This document shows positions 27,343-35,094 of a stretch of 44,628 nt of DNA, one piece after another (position 1 is the stretch's first letter; every line of letters begins with the position of its first letter). Source of the stretch: Verrucomicrobiota bacterium. GTDB taxonomy: Bacteria > Verrucomicrobiota > Kiritimatiellia > Kiritimatiellales > Tichowtungiaceae. A program made the position numbers and the translations under genes. Below the pieces are notes generated by a model. The model ran no database searches. It worked only from the letters and a program-made list of their open reading frames with translations, and had not been told where the DNA came from. The stretch covers positions 1 to 44,628 of the forward strand of contig JASKKX010000004.1 of the NCBI GenBank assembly GCA_030153935.1, in the 5' to 3' direction.

Positions 27343-27699
27343 ATGGCATATGATTTGACCGGGAAAATCAAGGTAATCCAGGAGCCGCAGACCTTTGCGA
27401 GCGGATTCACAAAACGCGAATTCGTGGTAACGGTCGAGGACGGAAAATATCCGCAGGAAATCGCGCTGGAATGTGTGCAGGATAAAGTGAAACTGCTCGA
27501 AGAGTTCAAAGAAGGGCAGACCGTAACGGTCAGTTTCGATATCCGCGGACGCGAATACAACGGACGCTATTTCAATAATCTGCAGGCGTGGCGCATCCGG
27601 GCGGAAGAGACCGGTGCACCGGCTGCCGACGATGAGCGCCCGCCGATTCCGGATGATTCCGAGGCTCCCGCCGATTTTGATGACGATATCCCGTTTTAA
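27343..27699 (+). CDS. DUF3127 OB-fold-like protein with SSB-type tail
   Basis: A 118-residue protein of the DUF3127 family. [38 protein letters not shown] and [20 protein letters not shown] are family blocks that suggest an OB fold. The acidic C-terminus ends in DFDDDIPF, the same tip as single-stranded DNA-binding protein, which recruits repair and replication partners. This suggests that it competes for or joins SSB-interaction sites; that is inference. The start at 27343 follows GAGGAG. It lies 65 bp after hflX and 29 bp before argG. No family function is established. Confidence 0.85.
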   Translation: MAYDLTGKIKVIQEPQTFASGFTKREFVVTVEDGKYPQEIALECVQDKVKLLEEFKEGQTVTVSFDIRGREYNGRYFNNLQAWRIRAEETGAPAADDERPPIPDDSEAPADFDDDIPF

Positions 27700-27728
27700 A
27701 AACCGAACCGATTGAATTGGAGAAAAAA

Positions 27729-28934
27729 ATGAAAGTTGTATTGGCATATTCCGGCGGCCTGGACACCACGGTGCTCCTGACCTGGCTTCAGGAACAGTTT
27801 GACGCAGAAGTGATCTGCTACTGTTCAAATGTCGGGCAGGAAGAGGAGCTCGACGGGCTTGAGGAGAAGGCGCTTAAACACGGCGCAATCAAATGTGTGG
27901 TGGACAATGTTGAAGAGGAATTCGCCCGCGATTTTATTTTTCCGATGATGCAGGCCAATGCCATCTATGAAGGAAGCTATCTGCTCGGTACTTCCATCGC
28001 CCGTCCGCTGATTGCCAAGCGGATGATGGACATTGCCATTGCCGAAGGTGCGGAAGCGATCTGCCATGGAGCAACCGGGAAAGGCAACGATCAGGTCCGC
28101 TTCGAGCTGACGGCTTATTCCATGAAACCGGACATCAAAATTATCGCCCCGTGGCGCATGCCGGAGATTTTCAAATTCAAGGGGCGCACCGACATGATTA
28201 AATATCTGGAAGATCACGGGATTCCCTGTGCGGTTTCCAAATCGAAACCCTACAGTACAGACCGCAATCTGCTGCACATCAGCTTTGAGGGCGGAATTCT
28301 CGAGGATCCGTGGACTGAACCCGATGAGAATATGTGGTGCATGACCAAACCGCTGTCGCAGTCCGCTGATCAGCCCGAATATGTCGAAGTCAGCTTTGAA
28401 AAAGGCATTCCGGTGGCGGTGAACAGCGAAAAACTGTCTCCTGCCGCCTTGATGCATAAACTGAATGCGCTCGGGTGTGAACACGCGGTCGGCCGCATCG
28501 ATATGGTCGAAAACCGTTTCACCGGCATGAAAGATCGCGGGATTTACGAAACGCCCGGCGGTACGATCCTGCATCATGCGCACCGTGCGATGGAGTCGAT
28601 CACGATGGATCGCGAAGTGATGCATCTGCGTGATTCACTGATTCCTAAATATGCCGAACTGGTCTACAACGGTTTCTGGTTTGCCCCGGAGCGTGAAATG
28701 CTGCAGGCCGCGATCAGCAAGAGTCAGGAAACGGTCACCGGCGATGTCCGCGTGAAACTGTTTAAAGGCGGAGTGCATGTTTGCGGACGTCGTTCGCCAA
28801 ACTCGCTCTACAATCCTGAACTGGTCAGTTTCGACGAAGCAGGCGGCTATGACCAGACCGATGCGACGGGCTTCATCAAGCTCAATGCGCTGCGTTTGCG
28901 CGTCCGCGCCGCCATGCGGGCCAAACAGAACTGA
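27729..28934 (+). CDS. argG: Argininosuccinate synthase
   Basis: Joins citrulline and aspartate with ATP, the penultimate step of arginine synthesis. It has 401 residues, the usual length. [20 protein letters not shown] is the PP-loop; [25 protein letters not shown] and [19 protein letters not shown] are diagnostic. The ATG at 27729 follows GGAG; a TTG 12 bases upstream is rejected. argH is not in this window. The gene is convergent with the BI-1-like gene, with a strong hairpin between the stops. Confidence 0.97.
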   Translation: MKVVLAYSGGLDTTVLLTWLQEQFDAEVICYCSNVGQEEELDGLEEKALKHGAIKCVVDNVEEEFARDFIFPMMQANAIYEGSYLLGTSIARPLIAKRMMDIAIAEGAEAICHGATGKGNDQVRFELTAYSMKPDIKIIAPWRMPEIFKFKGRTDMIKYLEDHGIPCAVSKSKPYSTDRNLLHISFEGGILEDPWTEPDENMWCMTKPLSQSADQPEYVEVSFEKGIPVAVNSEKLSPAALMHKLNALGCEHAVGRIDMVENRFTGMKDRGIYETPGGTILHHAHRAMESITMDREVMHLRDSLIPKYAELVYNGFWFAPEREMLQAAISKSQETVTGDVRVKLFKGGVHVCGRRSPNSLYNPELVSFDEAGGYDQTDATGFIKLNALRLRVRAAMRAKQN

Positions 28935-28969
28935 CCGGGGATTTTCCGCGGATTCCCCGTCTGTGAAAA

Positions 28970-29000
28970 AACTGAACCGCCTTTCACCGGCGGTTCAGTT
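28970..29000 (-). terminator. Rho-independent terminator of the BI-1-like gene
   Basis: Perfect 12-bp arms AACTGAACCGCC and GGCGGTTCAGTT around a 7-base loop. On the minus strand the stem is followed by a run of six T. The stem overlaps the last codons and stop of the minus-strand gene (stop at 28984-28986). It may also limit read-through from argG, although the plus-strand side has only three T. Confidence 0.75.
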
Positions 29001-29709
29001 TAGAGAGCAGGCGCAGAATTTCCATGTAAAGCCAGACGAGTGTGACAATCAGTCCGAAGGCGGCGTACCATTCCATGTATTTCGGTGCGCCCTGTTCCGC
29101 GCCCTGCTCGATAAAGTCAAAGTCGAGCACGAGATTGAGCGCCGCGATAACCACCACCACCGCGCTCAATCCGATGCCGATCGGTCCGCTGCCGTAGATC
29201 ATCGGAATGCCGATTCCGAAAAAGCCGAGAATCCACGACGCCATGTAAAAGAGCGCGACTCCGCCGGTCGCGGCGCAGACGCCGAGTTTAAAGTTTTCAG
29301 TGGGGCGGATCAGGTGCGACGTATAAGCGAGCAGCAGCGCGCCGAGTGTTCCGAACGTCAGCAGAACCGCCTGCATGACGATGCCGGGAAAGCGTGCCTC
29401 GAAAAGGCTGGAAATGCCTCCGAGCAGGAGACCTTCACAGACCGCATAAATCGGAGCTGTTACCGGGGCCGATTTTTTGTTGAAGATGGTGATCAAGGCA
29501 ACAATGAAACCGGCAATTCCGCCGATCATGATCCATCCGGTCCCGTTCTGCGGTGCCGCCGGATTCCAGGTAAGCAGCGTGGATGCAAAAAGAAGCGCCA
29601 GCAGCATGGCGGTTCGGCTGACCGTTCCCTGGATGGTCATTACCCCGCTGCCTGTGCTGGCCAGATCAAACGTTTTGGCATTCAGTGCCGGATTAGCTGT
29701 ACGCATCAT
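28984..29709 (-). CDS. Bax inhibitor-1/YccA family membrane protein
   Basis: A 241-residue inner-membrane protein with about seven hydrophobic helices after a 25-residue soluble N-terminus (MRTANPALNAKTFDL). The N-terminal ANPALN-x-K-x-F segment and the ending NLVLDFDFIEQGAEQGAPKYMEWYAAF match the BaxI_1 (YccA-like, DUF with acidic pore) group. The conserved Asp pair expected near the C-terminal helix is present (LDFDFIE). AAGGAG lies 9 bases before the start at 29709. These proteins are proposed cation (calcium) leak channels; the role in bacteria is unsettled. The last codons form the terminator stem. Confidence 0.9.
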   Translation of the reverse strand: MMRTANPALNAKTFDLASTGSGVMTIQGTVSRTAMLLALLFASTLLTWNPAAPQNGTGWIMIGGIAGFIVALITIFNKKSAPVTAPIYAVCEGLLLGGISSLFEARFPGIVMQAVLLTFGTLGALLLAYTSHLIRPTENFKLGVCAATGGVALFYMASWILGFFGIGIPMIYGSGPIGIGLSAVVVVIAALNLVLDFDFIEQGAEQGAPKYMEWYAAFGLIVTLVWLYMEILRLLSKLNRR

Positions 29710-29823
29710 AATTCAACTCTCCTTGTGCAATTTCCCGATAATTAAACGGATTCGACCCGTAAAATGCAAAACTGTTCACGGATCAAACTTGAGTCGGAAA
29801 AAACGATCCGCAACGCATGGTCC

Positions 29824-29842
29824 GTTTCCAAACCTTGGAAAC
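29824..29842. repeat. Palindromic repeat upstream of serC
   Basis: GTTTCCAA-ACC-TTGGAAAC, perfect 8-bp arms with a 3-bp centre, the longest palindrome of the family in this window. It is intergenic, 69 bp before the serC start. It could be an operator or a mobile repeat; the family's spread inside genes favours the latter. Confidence 0.75.
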
Positions 29843-29910
29843 ATTCGGTTTGCCCGGGCGGGGGATTCTATGTTAAATATACGCTCATTTTAATTGAAAG
29901 GAAATCTATC

Positions 29911-30993
29911 ATGGCGCGTGCATATAACTTCAGTGCAGGGCCGGCGATTCTGCCGGAAGAGGTTCTTAAACAGGCTCAGGCCGAACTGCTGGATTTCAAC
30001 GGAACCGGCATGTCCATTATGGAGATGAGTCATCGCGGCAAGGATTACTCCGCGGTGCATCAGGAAGCCAAGGACAACCTCAGGAAGCTCCTGAATATTC
30101 CGGATAACTACAGCATCCTCTTTATGACCGGCGGCGCGAGCACGCAGTTTTCGTTGATTCCGATGAATCTGGTCGGAGAAGGACAGACCGCTGACTATAT
30201 CAATGCCGGAGCATGGGGAACAAAAGCCCTCAAAGCGGCCAAAAAGCTCGGCGTGAAAGTTAATGTGTCGGCGGATGTCTCCAAAGAGATTCCGGCCCGT
30301 ATGCCGGCCCTTGAAAATCTTCAGTTCACTGAGGGCGCCGCCTACGTGCATATTACGTCCAACGAGACCATTTCCGGCGCACAGATGAAGGAATTTCCTG
30401 AAACCGCCGCCCCGCTGATTGCCGATATGTCTTCGGACATCCTGTCTCGTCCGCTCGACGTGTCGCAGTTCGGCATGATTTACGCCGGTGCACAGAAAAA
30501 TCTTGCTCCGGCAGGCGTGACCCTGGTGATCATTCGCAATGACCTGGCGGAAAAATCGCCGGAAACGCTGCCGGACCTTTTTCAGTACAGGCATATGATG
30601 GAAACCGATTCGCTTTCCAACACGGCACCGACCTTCCTGATTTACATGATCATGCTCGTCACCCGCTGGCTGCTGGCCAAGGGCGGACTCGAGGGGATGC
30701 AGAAAATCAATAAGGAAAAAGCGGACAAGCTCTATGCCGCCATAGACAAGTCGGATTTCTATAAAGGCACTGCCGTTCCGGAATATCGCTCCACGATGAA
30801 TGTGACCTTCCGCCTGCCGAGCGAAGAACTCGAAACACAGTTTATCAAAGAAGCTGCGGCGCAGGGGATGACCAGCCTCAAAGGGTATCGCTCTGTCGGC
30901 GGTATTCGCGCTTCCATCTACAATGCCTTTCCGACAGAAGGGGTGGATGTGCTGATCGGCTTCATGAAAGAGTTCGAGAAAAAGAACAGCTGA
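29911..30993 (+). CDS. serC: Phosphoserine aminotransferase
   Basis: PLP enzyme converting 3-phosphohydroxypyruvate and glutamate to phosphoserine, in serine biosynthesis; it can also serve pyridoxal phosphate synthesis. It has 360 residues. YNFSAGPAILPEEVL is the family start; ILFMTGGASTQF, SSDILSRP and MIYAGAQKNLAPAGVT with PLP Lys196 are diagnostic. The end RASIYNAFPTEGVD is also conserved. The start at 29911 follows AAAGGAAA. The upstream region carries a perfect 19-bp palindrome. No serA or serB is in the window. Confidence 0.97.
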   Translation: MARAYNFSAGPAILPEEVLKQAQAELLDFNGTGMSIMEMSHRGKDYSAVHQEAKDNLRKLLNIPDNYSILFMTGGASTQFSLIPMNLVGEGQTADYINAGAWGTKALKAAKKLGVKVNVSADVSKEIPARMPALENLQFTEGAAYVHITSNETISGAQMKEFPETAAPLIADMSSDILSRPLDVSQFGMIYAGAQKNLAPAGVTLVIIRNDLAEKSPETLPDLFQYRHMMETDSLSNTAPTFLIYMIMLVTRWLLAKGGLEGMQKINKEKADKLYAAIDKSDFYKGTAVPEYRSTMNVTFRLPSEELETQFIKEAAAQGMTSLKGYRSVGGIRASIYNAFPTEGVDVLIGFMKEFEKKNS

Positions 30994-31327
30994 TGATTTT
31001 CGCGGCGGTTACTCCTGCTGATGTGATGCGGCGGGGTAACCGTCCGGACTTTGCCGCTGTTCCTGACCGGTTTTCTGCCGTGCGCGGATTGCCTCAATGA
31101 CGATGGGCTCACACACTGTGCCGCGGCCAGAATCAATGCCTCTGTTGCGCAGCGGGCACGGACGAGGTGATCGGAGACTATACCGGAACGAATATAACCG
31201 GTTTAGGCCGCACAGCCGGCAGGGCTGGGTTAGGCCCGGTCCCACAGAGACGAACTGCCCGTCGCTCGGGTTAAACTGCGGATAATCTTTGGAGTAACGG
31301 AGGCCTTTTTGCCTCCGTTGTCACGGG
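30994..31327. other. Non-coding region after serC with two hairpins
   Basis: No gene is convincing here. Just after the serC stop a 10-bp stem (CGGTTACTCC 31006-31015 with GGGGTAACCG 31033-31042, one wobble) could stabilise or end the message. A second perfect 9-bp stem, AACGGAGGC/GCCTCCGTT at 31296-31319, has a CTTTTT loop but no U-tract after it. The stretch between is GC-rich and could hold an RNA gene, but I recognise none. A short minus-strand reading frame (about 31009-31245) has no family resemblance. Confidence 0.4.
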
Positions 31328-31521
31328 TGTCCGGTAAAAGTAAGTTTATGACCCAGGCCGATATGAGCCTGACAACCATGGCGCGACGGGTCAAAGGCGG
31401 GCGGATGATGCGTATGGACCGAATGGAACGGCTCTGTTTAAGTCCGGGCAAACCCGTTCACCCGCCCGATGGACAGGATGCCGCCCGGAGGGTATTTATC
31501 CTCTGAAACTTTTACCGGACA
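31328..31521. mobile_element. 194-bp element with 14-bp terminal inverted repeats (MITE-like or structured RNA)
   Basis: The ends are perfect inverted repeats: TGTCCGGTAAAAGT at 31328-31341 and ACTTTTACCGGACA at 31508-31521. The inside holds further hairpins, including CAGGC/GCCTG, GACCC/GGGTC, CGGGCGG/CCGCCCG and GGAGG/TCCTC. The outer ends TGT...ACA and small size fit a non-autonomous MITE or an internally deleted insertion sequence. A short open frame from 31348 (MTQADMSLTTMARR...) could be a transposase start. No target-site duplication is clear. Alternatively the ends close a structured RNA of about 200 bases, as a T-rich tract follows at 31529-31538. I cannot decide between these. Confidence 0.5.
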
Positions 31522-31786
31522 GTCGTGCTTTTTCTTTTAAAAAATCCGGCCTCCGGATCAGGCAAACAGCAGGATTCCCGTTCCCGTGTTTCATCGGCAA
31601 CCCTGTTAATGGCCGTCCACGTTCAATACAGCTTCTGCCGAATTCCCGAAAGCATAGTGAATCGGAACTTGCTCCATTCTCTCAGCTCCGGTAAATTCTT
31701 CTGTTTTACAAAACGCGTCACCAGCCCATTCTGTTGTCTGATTGTAACGGTGCCGCAGTAACCCTGAACCAGAGAAAGGAAGAACC
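31522..31786. other. Leader region of the NYN-like gene
   Basis: 265 bp without a convincing gene. It begins with a T-rich tract, then a perfect small hairpin ATCCGG-CCT-CCGGAT near 31544-31558. It must contain the promoter of the following gene or its leader; no strong -35/-10 pair stands out. The ribosome site AAAGGAAG precedes the ATG at 31787. Confidence 0.35.
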
Positions 31787-32359
31787 ATGGGGCTCTTCGG
31801 AACAGCAAAACCGGTACTGGCAGTCGATTTCGACGCCATACTTCAAACCAAAGGTGTGCGCGGACGCGCCGCGCCGCGCCAGCAACTCCAGATTCTGCGC
31901 TCGCTTTCCCGCTTTGTGCAGCGCGAGAAAATCAAAGTCATCGCCGTAATGACCGGCCAGCCACTTGATAAAGCACCGCACAATAAAGTATTTGAGGGGG
32001 TGCGTGTACGCTATGCCCAGTCTGCGGAAATGATGGCGGGAGAACTCCTCAAAGCACTCAAGCAGGCCGGCTCGTCAGGAATTCTGGTGACTGACAATAT
32101 TGAACTCGAAAAGAAAGTACGTCAAGGCGGCGGCGCAACATTGCGTATTTCCACGTTCCGCAAGCTGCTTGATGACAGCAACGAATCGTTGTCCGGCAAT
32201 AACAACGGAGGGAATGGCGGAGGCCGTTCAAACGGACGGCGTCCACGCCGCCGGAAGCCCGCAGCAAAGACGCAAAACTCCTCTGTACCGGCGGAAAACG
32301 CCAGGAACGAGAACAGTAACGCCGACACCATCAGCCAAATGATAGATCTGGTCGACTAG
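31787..32359 (+). CDS. NYN/PIN-like domain protein with Gly/Arg-rich tail
   Basis: A 190-residue protein not firmly recognised. Residues 1-130 look like a small Rossmann-type NYN (YacP-like) domain: LAVDFDAIL near the start, a helix rich in R and Q, then ILVTDNIELEKKVRQGGGATLRIS, which resembles the 'VVTSD...A...GA' strand and loop of YacP nucleases. Residues about 141-165 are low complexity (GNNNGGNGGGRSNGRRPRRR), typical of RNA-binding tails. A role in RNA metabolism is therefore plausible but inferred. It stands alone and is convergent with hpt, with a long hairpin between them. Confidence 0.6.
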   Translation: MGLFGTAKPVLAVDFDAILQTKGVRGRAAPRQQLQILRSLSRFVQREKIKVIAVMTGQPLDKAPHNKVFEGVRVRYAQSAEMMAGELLKALKQAGSSGILVTDNIELEKKVRQGGGATLRISTFRKLLDDSNESLSGNNNGGNGGGRSNGRRPRRRKPAAKTQNSSVPAENARNENSNADTISQMIDLVD

Positions 32360-32380
32360 GACCGCTCTGACGAGAATACG

Positions 32381-32420
32381 GAAACGGCTTTTTCTGTACT
32401 TTTCAGAGAAAGCCGGTTTC
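32381..32420. terminator. Bidirectional hairpin between convergent genes
   Basis: Arms GAAAC-GGCTTTTTCTG and CAGAGAAAGCC-G-GTTTC pair over 16 bp with one wobble and one bulged G. It sits between the stops of the NYN-like gene and hpt, and T/A-rich segments lie in the stem. It probably ends both transcripts. Confidence 0.6.
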
Positions 32421-32436
32421 GTTTCTGCAGGCATCT

Positions 32437-32982
32437 CTATTCCTCCAGAAATGTGACAGTGGCGATATAAGGCAGCTCGCGATAGCGGTTGTCATAATCA
32501 AGGCCATACCCGACTACAAAGACATCGCCGACAGGGAATCCCGCATAGTCGGCGTCCATGTCTACCGCCCGGTTCGTTTTTTTGTCCAGCAGCACACAGG
32601 TGCGCACCGACCGCGCCCCGCGTTTCAGAAAGAGTTCTTTGGCAAAAGAGAGAGTCCGCCCGCTATCGAGAATGTCATCCACAATCACCACATCCGCCCC
32701 GGTCAGATCTTCGTTGGTATCATGCGTGATTCTGACTGTACCGCTCGATTCAGTTCCTGCGCCGTAACTTGAGAGTATAATAAAATCGACACGCGGATGC
32801 AGATTGTGCTGGGAAAATCCGCGCACAAGATCTGCCAGAAAAATAAAACTTCCGCGAAGAATGCCCAGCATCACCAGATTTTCCGCCTCACAGTCCTGTG
32901 CGATCTCATCAATTAACGTATGAACACGCTGCTGAATCTGCTCGCTGGTTAACAATACGTTGTGAATATGATGCGATTTCAT
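32437..32982 (-). CDS. hpt: Hypoxanthine phosphoribosyltransferase
   Basis: Purine salvage enzyme joining hypoxanthine or guanine to PRPP. It has 181 residues, a standard length. VDFIILSSYGAG and VVIVDDILDSGRTL (the PRPP-binding motif) are diagnostic, and the base-specificity region DVFVVGYGLDYDNRYRELP is intact. The start at 32982 has GGGAG about 9 bases upstream; an extension of 18 codons is possible but unsupported. It is followed upstream by 273 bp of non-coding DNA shared with the divergent gltX, in which no clear site was seen. Confidence 0.95.
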   Translation of the reverse strand: MKSHHIHNVLLTSEQIQQRVHTLIDEIAQDCEAENLVMLGILRGSFIFLADLVRGFSQHNLHPRVDFIILSSYGAGTESSGTVRITHDTNEDLTGADVVIVDDILDSGRTLSFAKELFLKRGARSVRTCVLLDKKTNRAVDMDADYAGFPVGDVFVVGYGLDYDNRYRELPYIATVTFLEE

Positions 32983-33255
32983 ACAGGATTCTCCCTTATC
33001 ATGCGATATGGACTTTACGGTTAATTGCTCCCGCATGGAATGTCAAATTTACAGATAGATTTTCGCGATGGCACCAATGACTGCATGTATAAAGAGCGAT
33101 CATTGTTCACGCAGGCAGTTTTTCAGGGGCCCGGGATTGCAGTTTGCCGACAGAAGATGAGCTGTCCGCCGGAATCTTTATTCTGCGGCAACGAAAAATT
33201 AATCGGCTGCAGGATTTTTATCGCCTCTGTTCAGAGATTCGGTAAAACGTAGAGC

Positions 33256-34557
33256 ATGAATACACGTACACGTTTTGCTCCCAGTCCGACCGGCCATGTC
33301 CATATCGGTAACATGCGGGCGGCGATCTTCAATTGGCTTTACGCCCGCCATACCGGGGGAAAATTCCTGCTGCGTGTTGAAGACACCGATATCGAACGTT
33401 CCACTCCTGAAGCAATTAAAACCCTCCTGGAGGCGCTGGACTGGCTCGGTCTCGACATCGATGAGGAACCCCTTTATCAGACGACCCGCATGGAGGCCCA
33501 CCTCGCCGCTGCCGAACAGCTCCTTGTTGCGGGACACGCTTACAGAGAAGATAAAGGCGGGCTGGGGCAGGGCGAATGCATTATTTTCAAAATGCCCGGT
33601 ATCGATATGGAATTCCATGACGAAATTAAAGGCACCCTCCGAAAGCCTGCCGCCGATATGGCCGACTTTGTCATCGTCCGTTCTAACGGAACGCCTGTTT
33701 TTCACATTGCCAATGTTCTCGATGACATCGAACAGGGTGTCACGCATGTGATTCGCGGCGACGACCACGTCGAAAACACGTTTCGCCACATTGCCCTCTA
33801 TCAGGCGCTCGGGGCGCCTGTCCCGAAATTTGCCCACCTGCCAATGATCATCAATGCGCAGGGCAAACCCTATTCCAAACGCGACGGCGACGCGTTCATC
33901 GGCGATTTTCAGAGCAAAGGGTTTTTAGGAGACACGCTGTTCAACTATCTCGCGCTCCTCGGCTGGTCGCCCGGCGATGACCGCGAAATCATGACCCGCG
34001 AAGAGATGATTGAAGCCTTCGATCTTTCCGCCGTCCGCTCATCGCCCGCGCAGATGGATTTGCGTAAACTTCTGTGGATGAACGGCGAATATATACGTGC
34101 GATGAAGCCGGAAGATTTTGCGGCTCTGGCCCGCAAAGAACTGTCCGCCGCCGGCATCGACCCCGGCCTCGACGCCGAGGCCGTTTTTGCACTCATGCAG
34201 CCGCGCACCAAACTGACTGCGGATATTGTCCCGGCGGTCACCTTCTTTTTTACCGAGGACTACGAATACGATGAAAAAGCTGTACAGAAAAAGCTTCTTA
34301 AAGACGGCGCTTTCCAGACCCTGGAAAAAATCATCGAAATCTTCCAGGGATTGGAAAACTTCGCGACCGAAACCATAGACAAAGCTCTGCATGAGTTCGT
34401 CGAGCAGAGCGGTCTGGGGTTCGGCGTCGTTATGCCGCCGATCCGTATCGCCGTCTCCGGTCAGCCGTCCGGCCCGGATCTCGCACCCACTCTCGCTATT
34501 CTGGGCAAGGATACCGTTCTGGCCCGCATTCGCAGAACCATTGAACAGTTCGGATGA
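33256..34557 (+). CDS. gltX: Glutamyl-tRNA synthetase
   Basis: Charges tRNA-Glu (or tRNA-Gln). It has 433 residues, at the short end of the family (about 465-485). TRFAPSPTGHVHIGNMRAAI holds the HIGH-type motif and KPYSKRDGDAFI near residue 206 the KMSKS-equivalent. VEDTDIERST and VIRGDDHVENT are also typical. The C-terminal anticodon-binding region (about 350-372) is encoded by two palindromic repeats, giving AFQTLEK and IFQGLENF. No ribosome site is strong before ATG 33256, but the N-terminus fits the family. A second gltX paralogue elsewhere cannot be judged. Confidence 0.95.
   Translation: MNTRTRFAPSPTGHVHIGNMRAAIFNWLYARHTGGKFLLRVEDTDIERSTPEAIKTLLEALDWLGLDIDEEPLYQTTRMEAHLAAAEQLLVAGHAYREDKGGLGQGECIIFKMPGIDMEFHDEIKGTLRKPAADMADFVIVRSNGTPVFHIANVLDDIEQGVTHVIRGDDHVENTFRHIALYQALGAPVPKFAHLPMIINAQGKPYSKRDGDAFIGDFQSKGFLGDTLFNYLALLGWSPGDDREIMTREEMIEAFDLSAVRSSPAQMDLRKLLWMNGEYIRAMKPEDFAALARKELSAAGIDPGLDAEAVFALMQPRTKLTADIVPAVTFFFTEDYEYDEKAVQKKLLKDGAFQTLEKIIEIFQGLENFATETIDKALHEFVEQSGLGFGVVMPPIRIAVSGQPSGPDLAPTLAILGKDTVLARIRRTIEQFG
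34311..34327. repeat. Palindromic repeat, first copy in gltX
   Basis: TTTCCAG-ACC-CTGGAAA, perfect 7-bp arms, inside the gltX anticodon-binding region. It reads F-Q-T-L-E-K in frame. Confidence 0.75.
34342..34356. repeat. Palindromic repeat, second copy in gltX
   Basis: TTCCA-GGGAT-TGGAA followed by AA, beginning 31 bp after the start of the previous copy. It reads F-Q-G-L-E-N in frame. The 31-bp offset equals that between the first two copies in miaA. Confidence 0.7.
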
Positions 34558-34602
34558 TTGAATTTCATCCTGTGGATAAAAGAAAAATCAGGGGGAGGAA
34601 AA

Positions 34603-35094
34603 TTACATTTCCCTGAACTGAGAAGCCCGTAATGGGCTTCCTTCTGCACCCCAGATCCGAACCGGCCGGCCGGAAGGAAGGTTCAGTTCGCAGAGCGTTT
34701 CGTCAGAGTGCTCTTTAAAGTCCTCCGCTTCAGCGGGATTTTTCTTAATGTGAACCGGACGCGGCTTCTTCAACGCCCCGGAGAGTTTTCCCAGCCAGTA
34801 CTTTATGCAGGAAACAGAGCGGGATATATCCAGTTCGGTCTCCAGCCACTTGCGGGCCTGTCCCGCCGTACACCAGGTTCCTTCTTTCAGGTTCTGTTCA
34901 ATAGCCCGCTGTACATCCGGATGGCGGCTCGGACTCGGTCGACCTCCGCCTTGACCCTGCCGGCAGAGCAATGCATCCGGGGCCTTGGTCGCAAAACCGA
35001 TCGATCCGCTGCCGGAGGTGGAAGAGGCTCTGCCGATTAAAAACCGCATCCCGTCGGTGTCATTTATTTTTGAGGCAACGCGACCCATGCTCAT
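34603..35094 (-). pseudogene. IS630-type transposase remnant
   Basis: A 163-codon frame that resembles only the N-terminal DNA-binding half of an IS630-family transposase. LLCRQGQGGGRPSPSRHPDV, GTWCTAGQARKWLETELDIS and VSCIKYWLGKLSGALKKPRPV match the winged-helix pattern. LPSGRPVRIWGAEGSPLRAS is the expected lead into the catalytic domain, which usually reads like 'vriWvaDEsRyGL'. The frame then stops at once, so the DDE catalytic domain is absent. The ATG overlaps the lipB stop (ATGA), suggesting past insertion at the lipB 3' end, or a domesticated DNA-binding fragment. No inverted repeats were recognised. Confidence 0.65.

Noticed and set aside
28777-29745. 322-codon plus-strand reading frame across the argG end and the BI-1-like gene
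   Set aside because: It overlaps argG in another frame and runs antisense to the BI-1-like gene; no family match.
31030-31060. Possible RNase P RNA core on the minus strand (CAAAGTCCGGAC)
   Set aside because: It resembles the conserved GAGGAAAGTCCGG block, but two bases differ, the rest of the RNA would lie inside serC, and the matching 3' block is missing.
33596-33620. Palindrome ATGGAATTCCAT in gltX
   Set aside because: The arms are in the opposite order with no spacer, and it encodes ordinary GltX residues.
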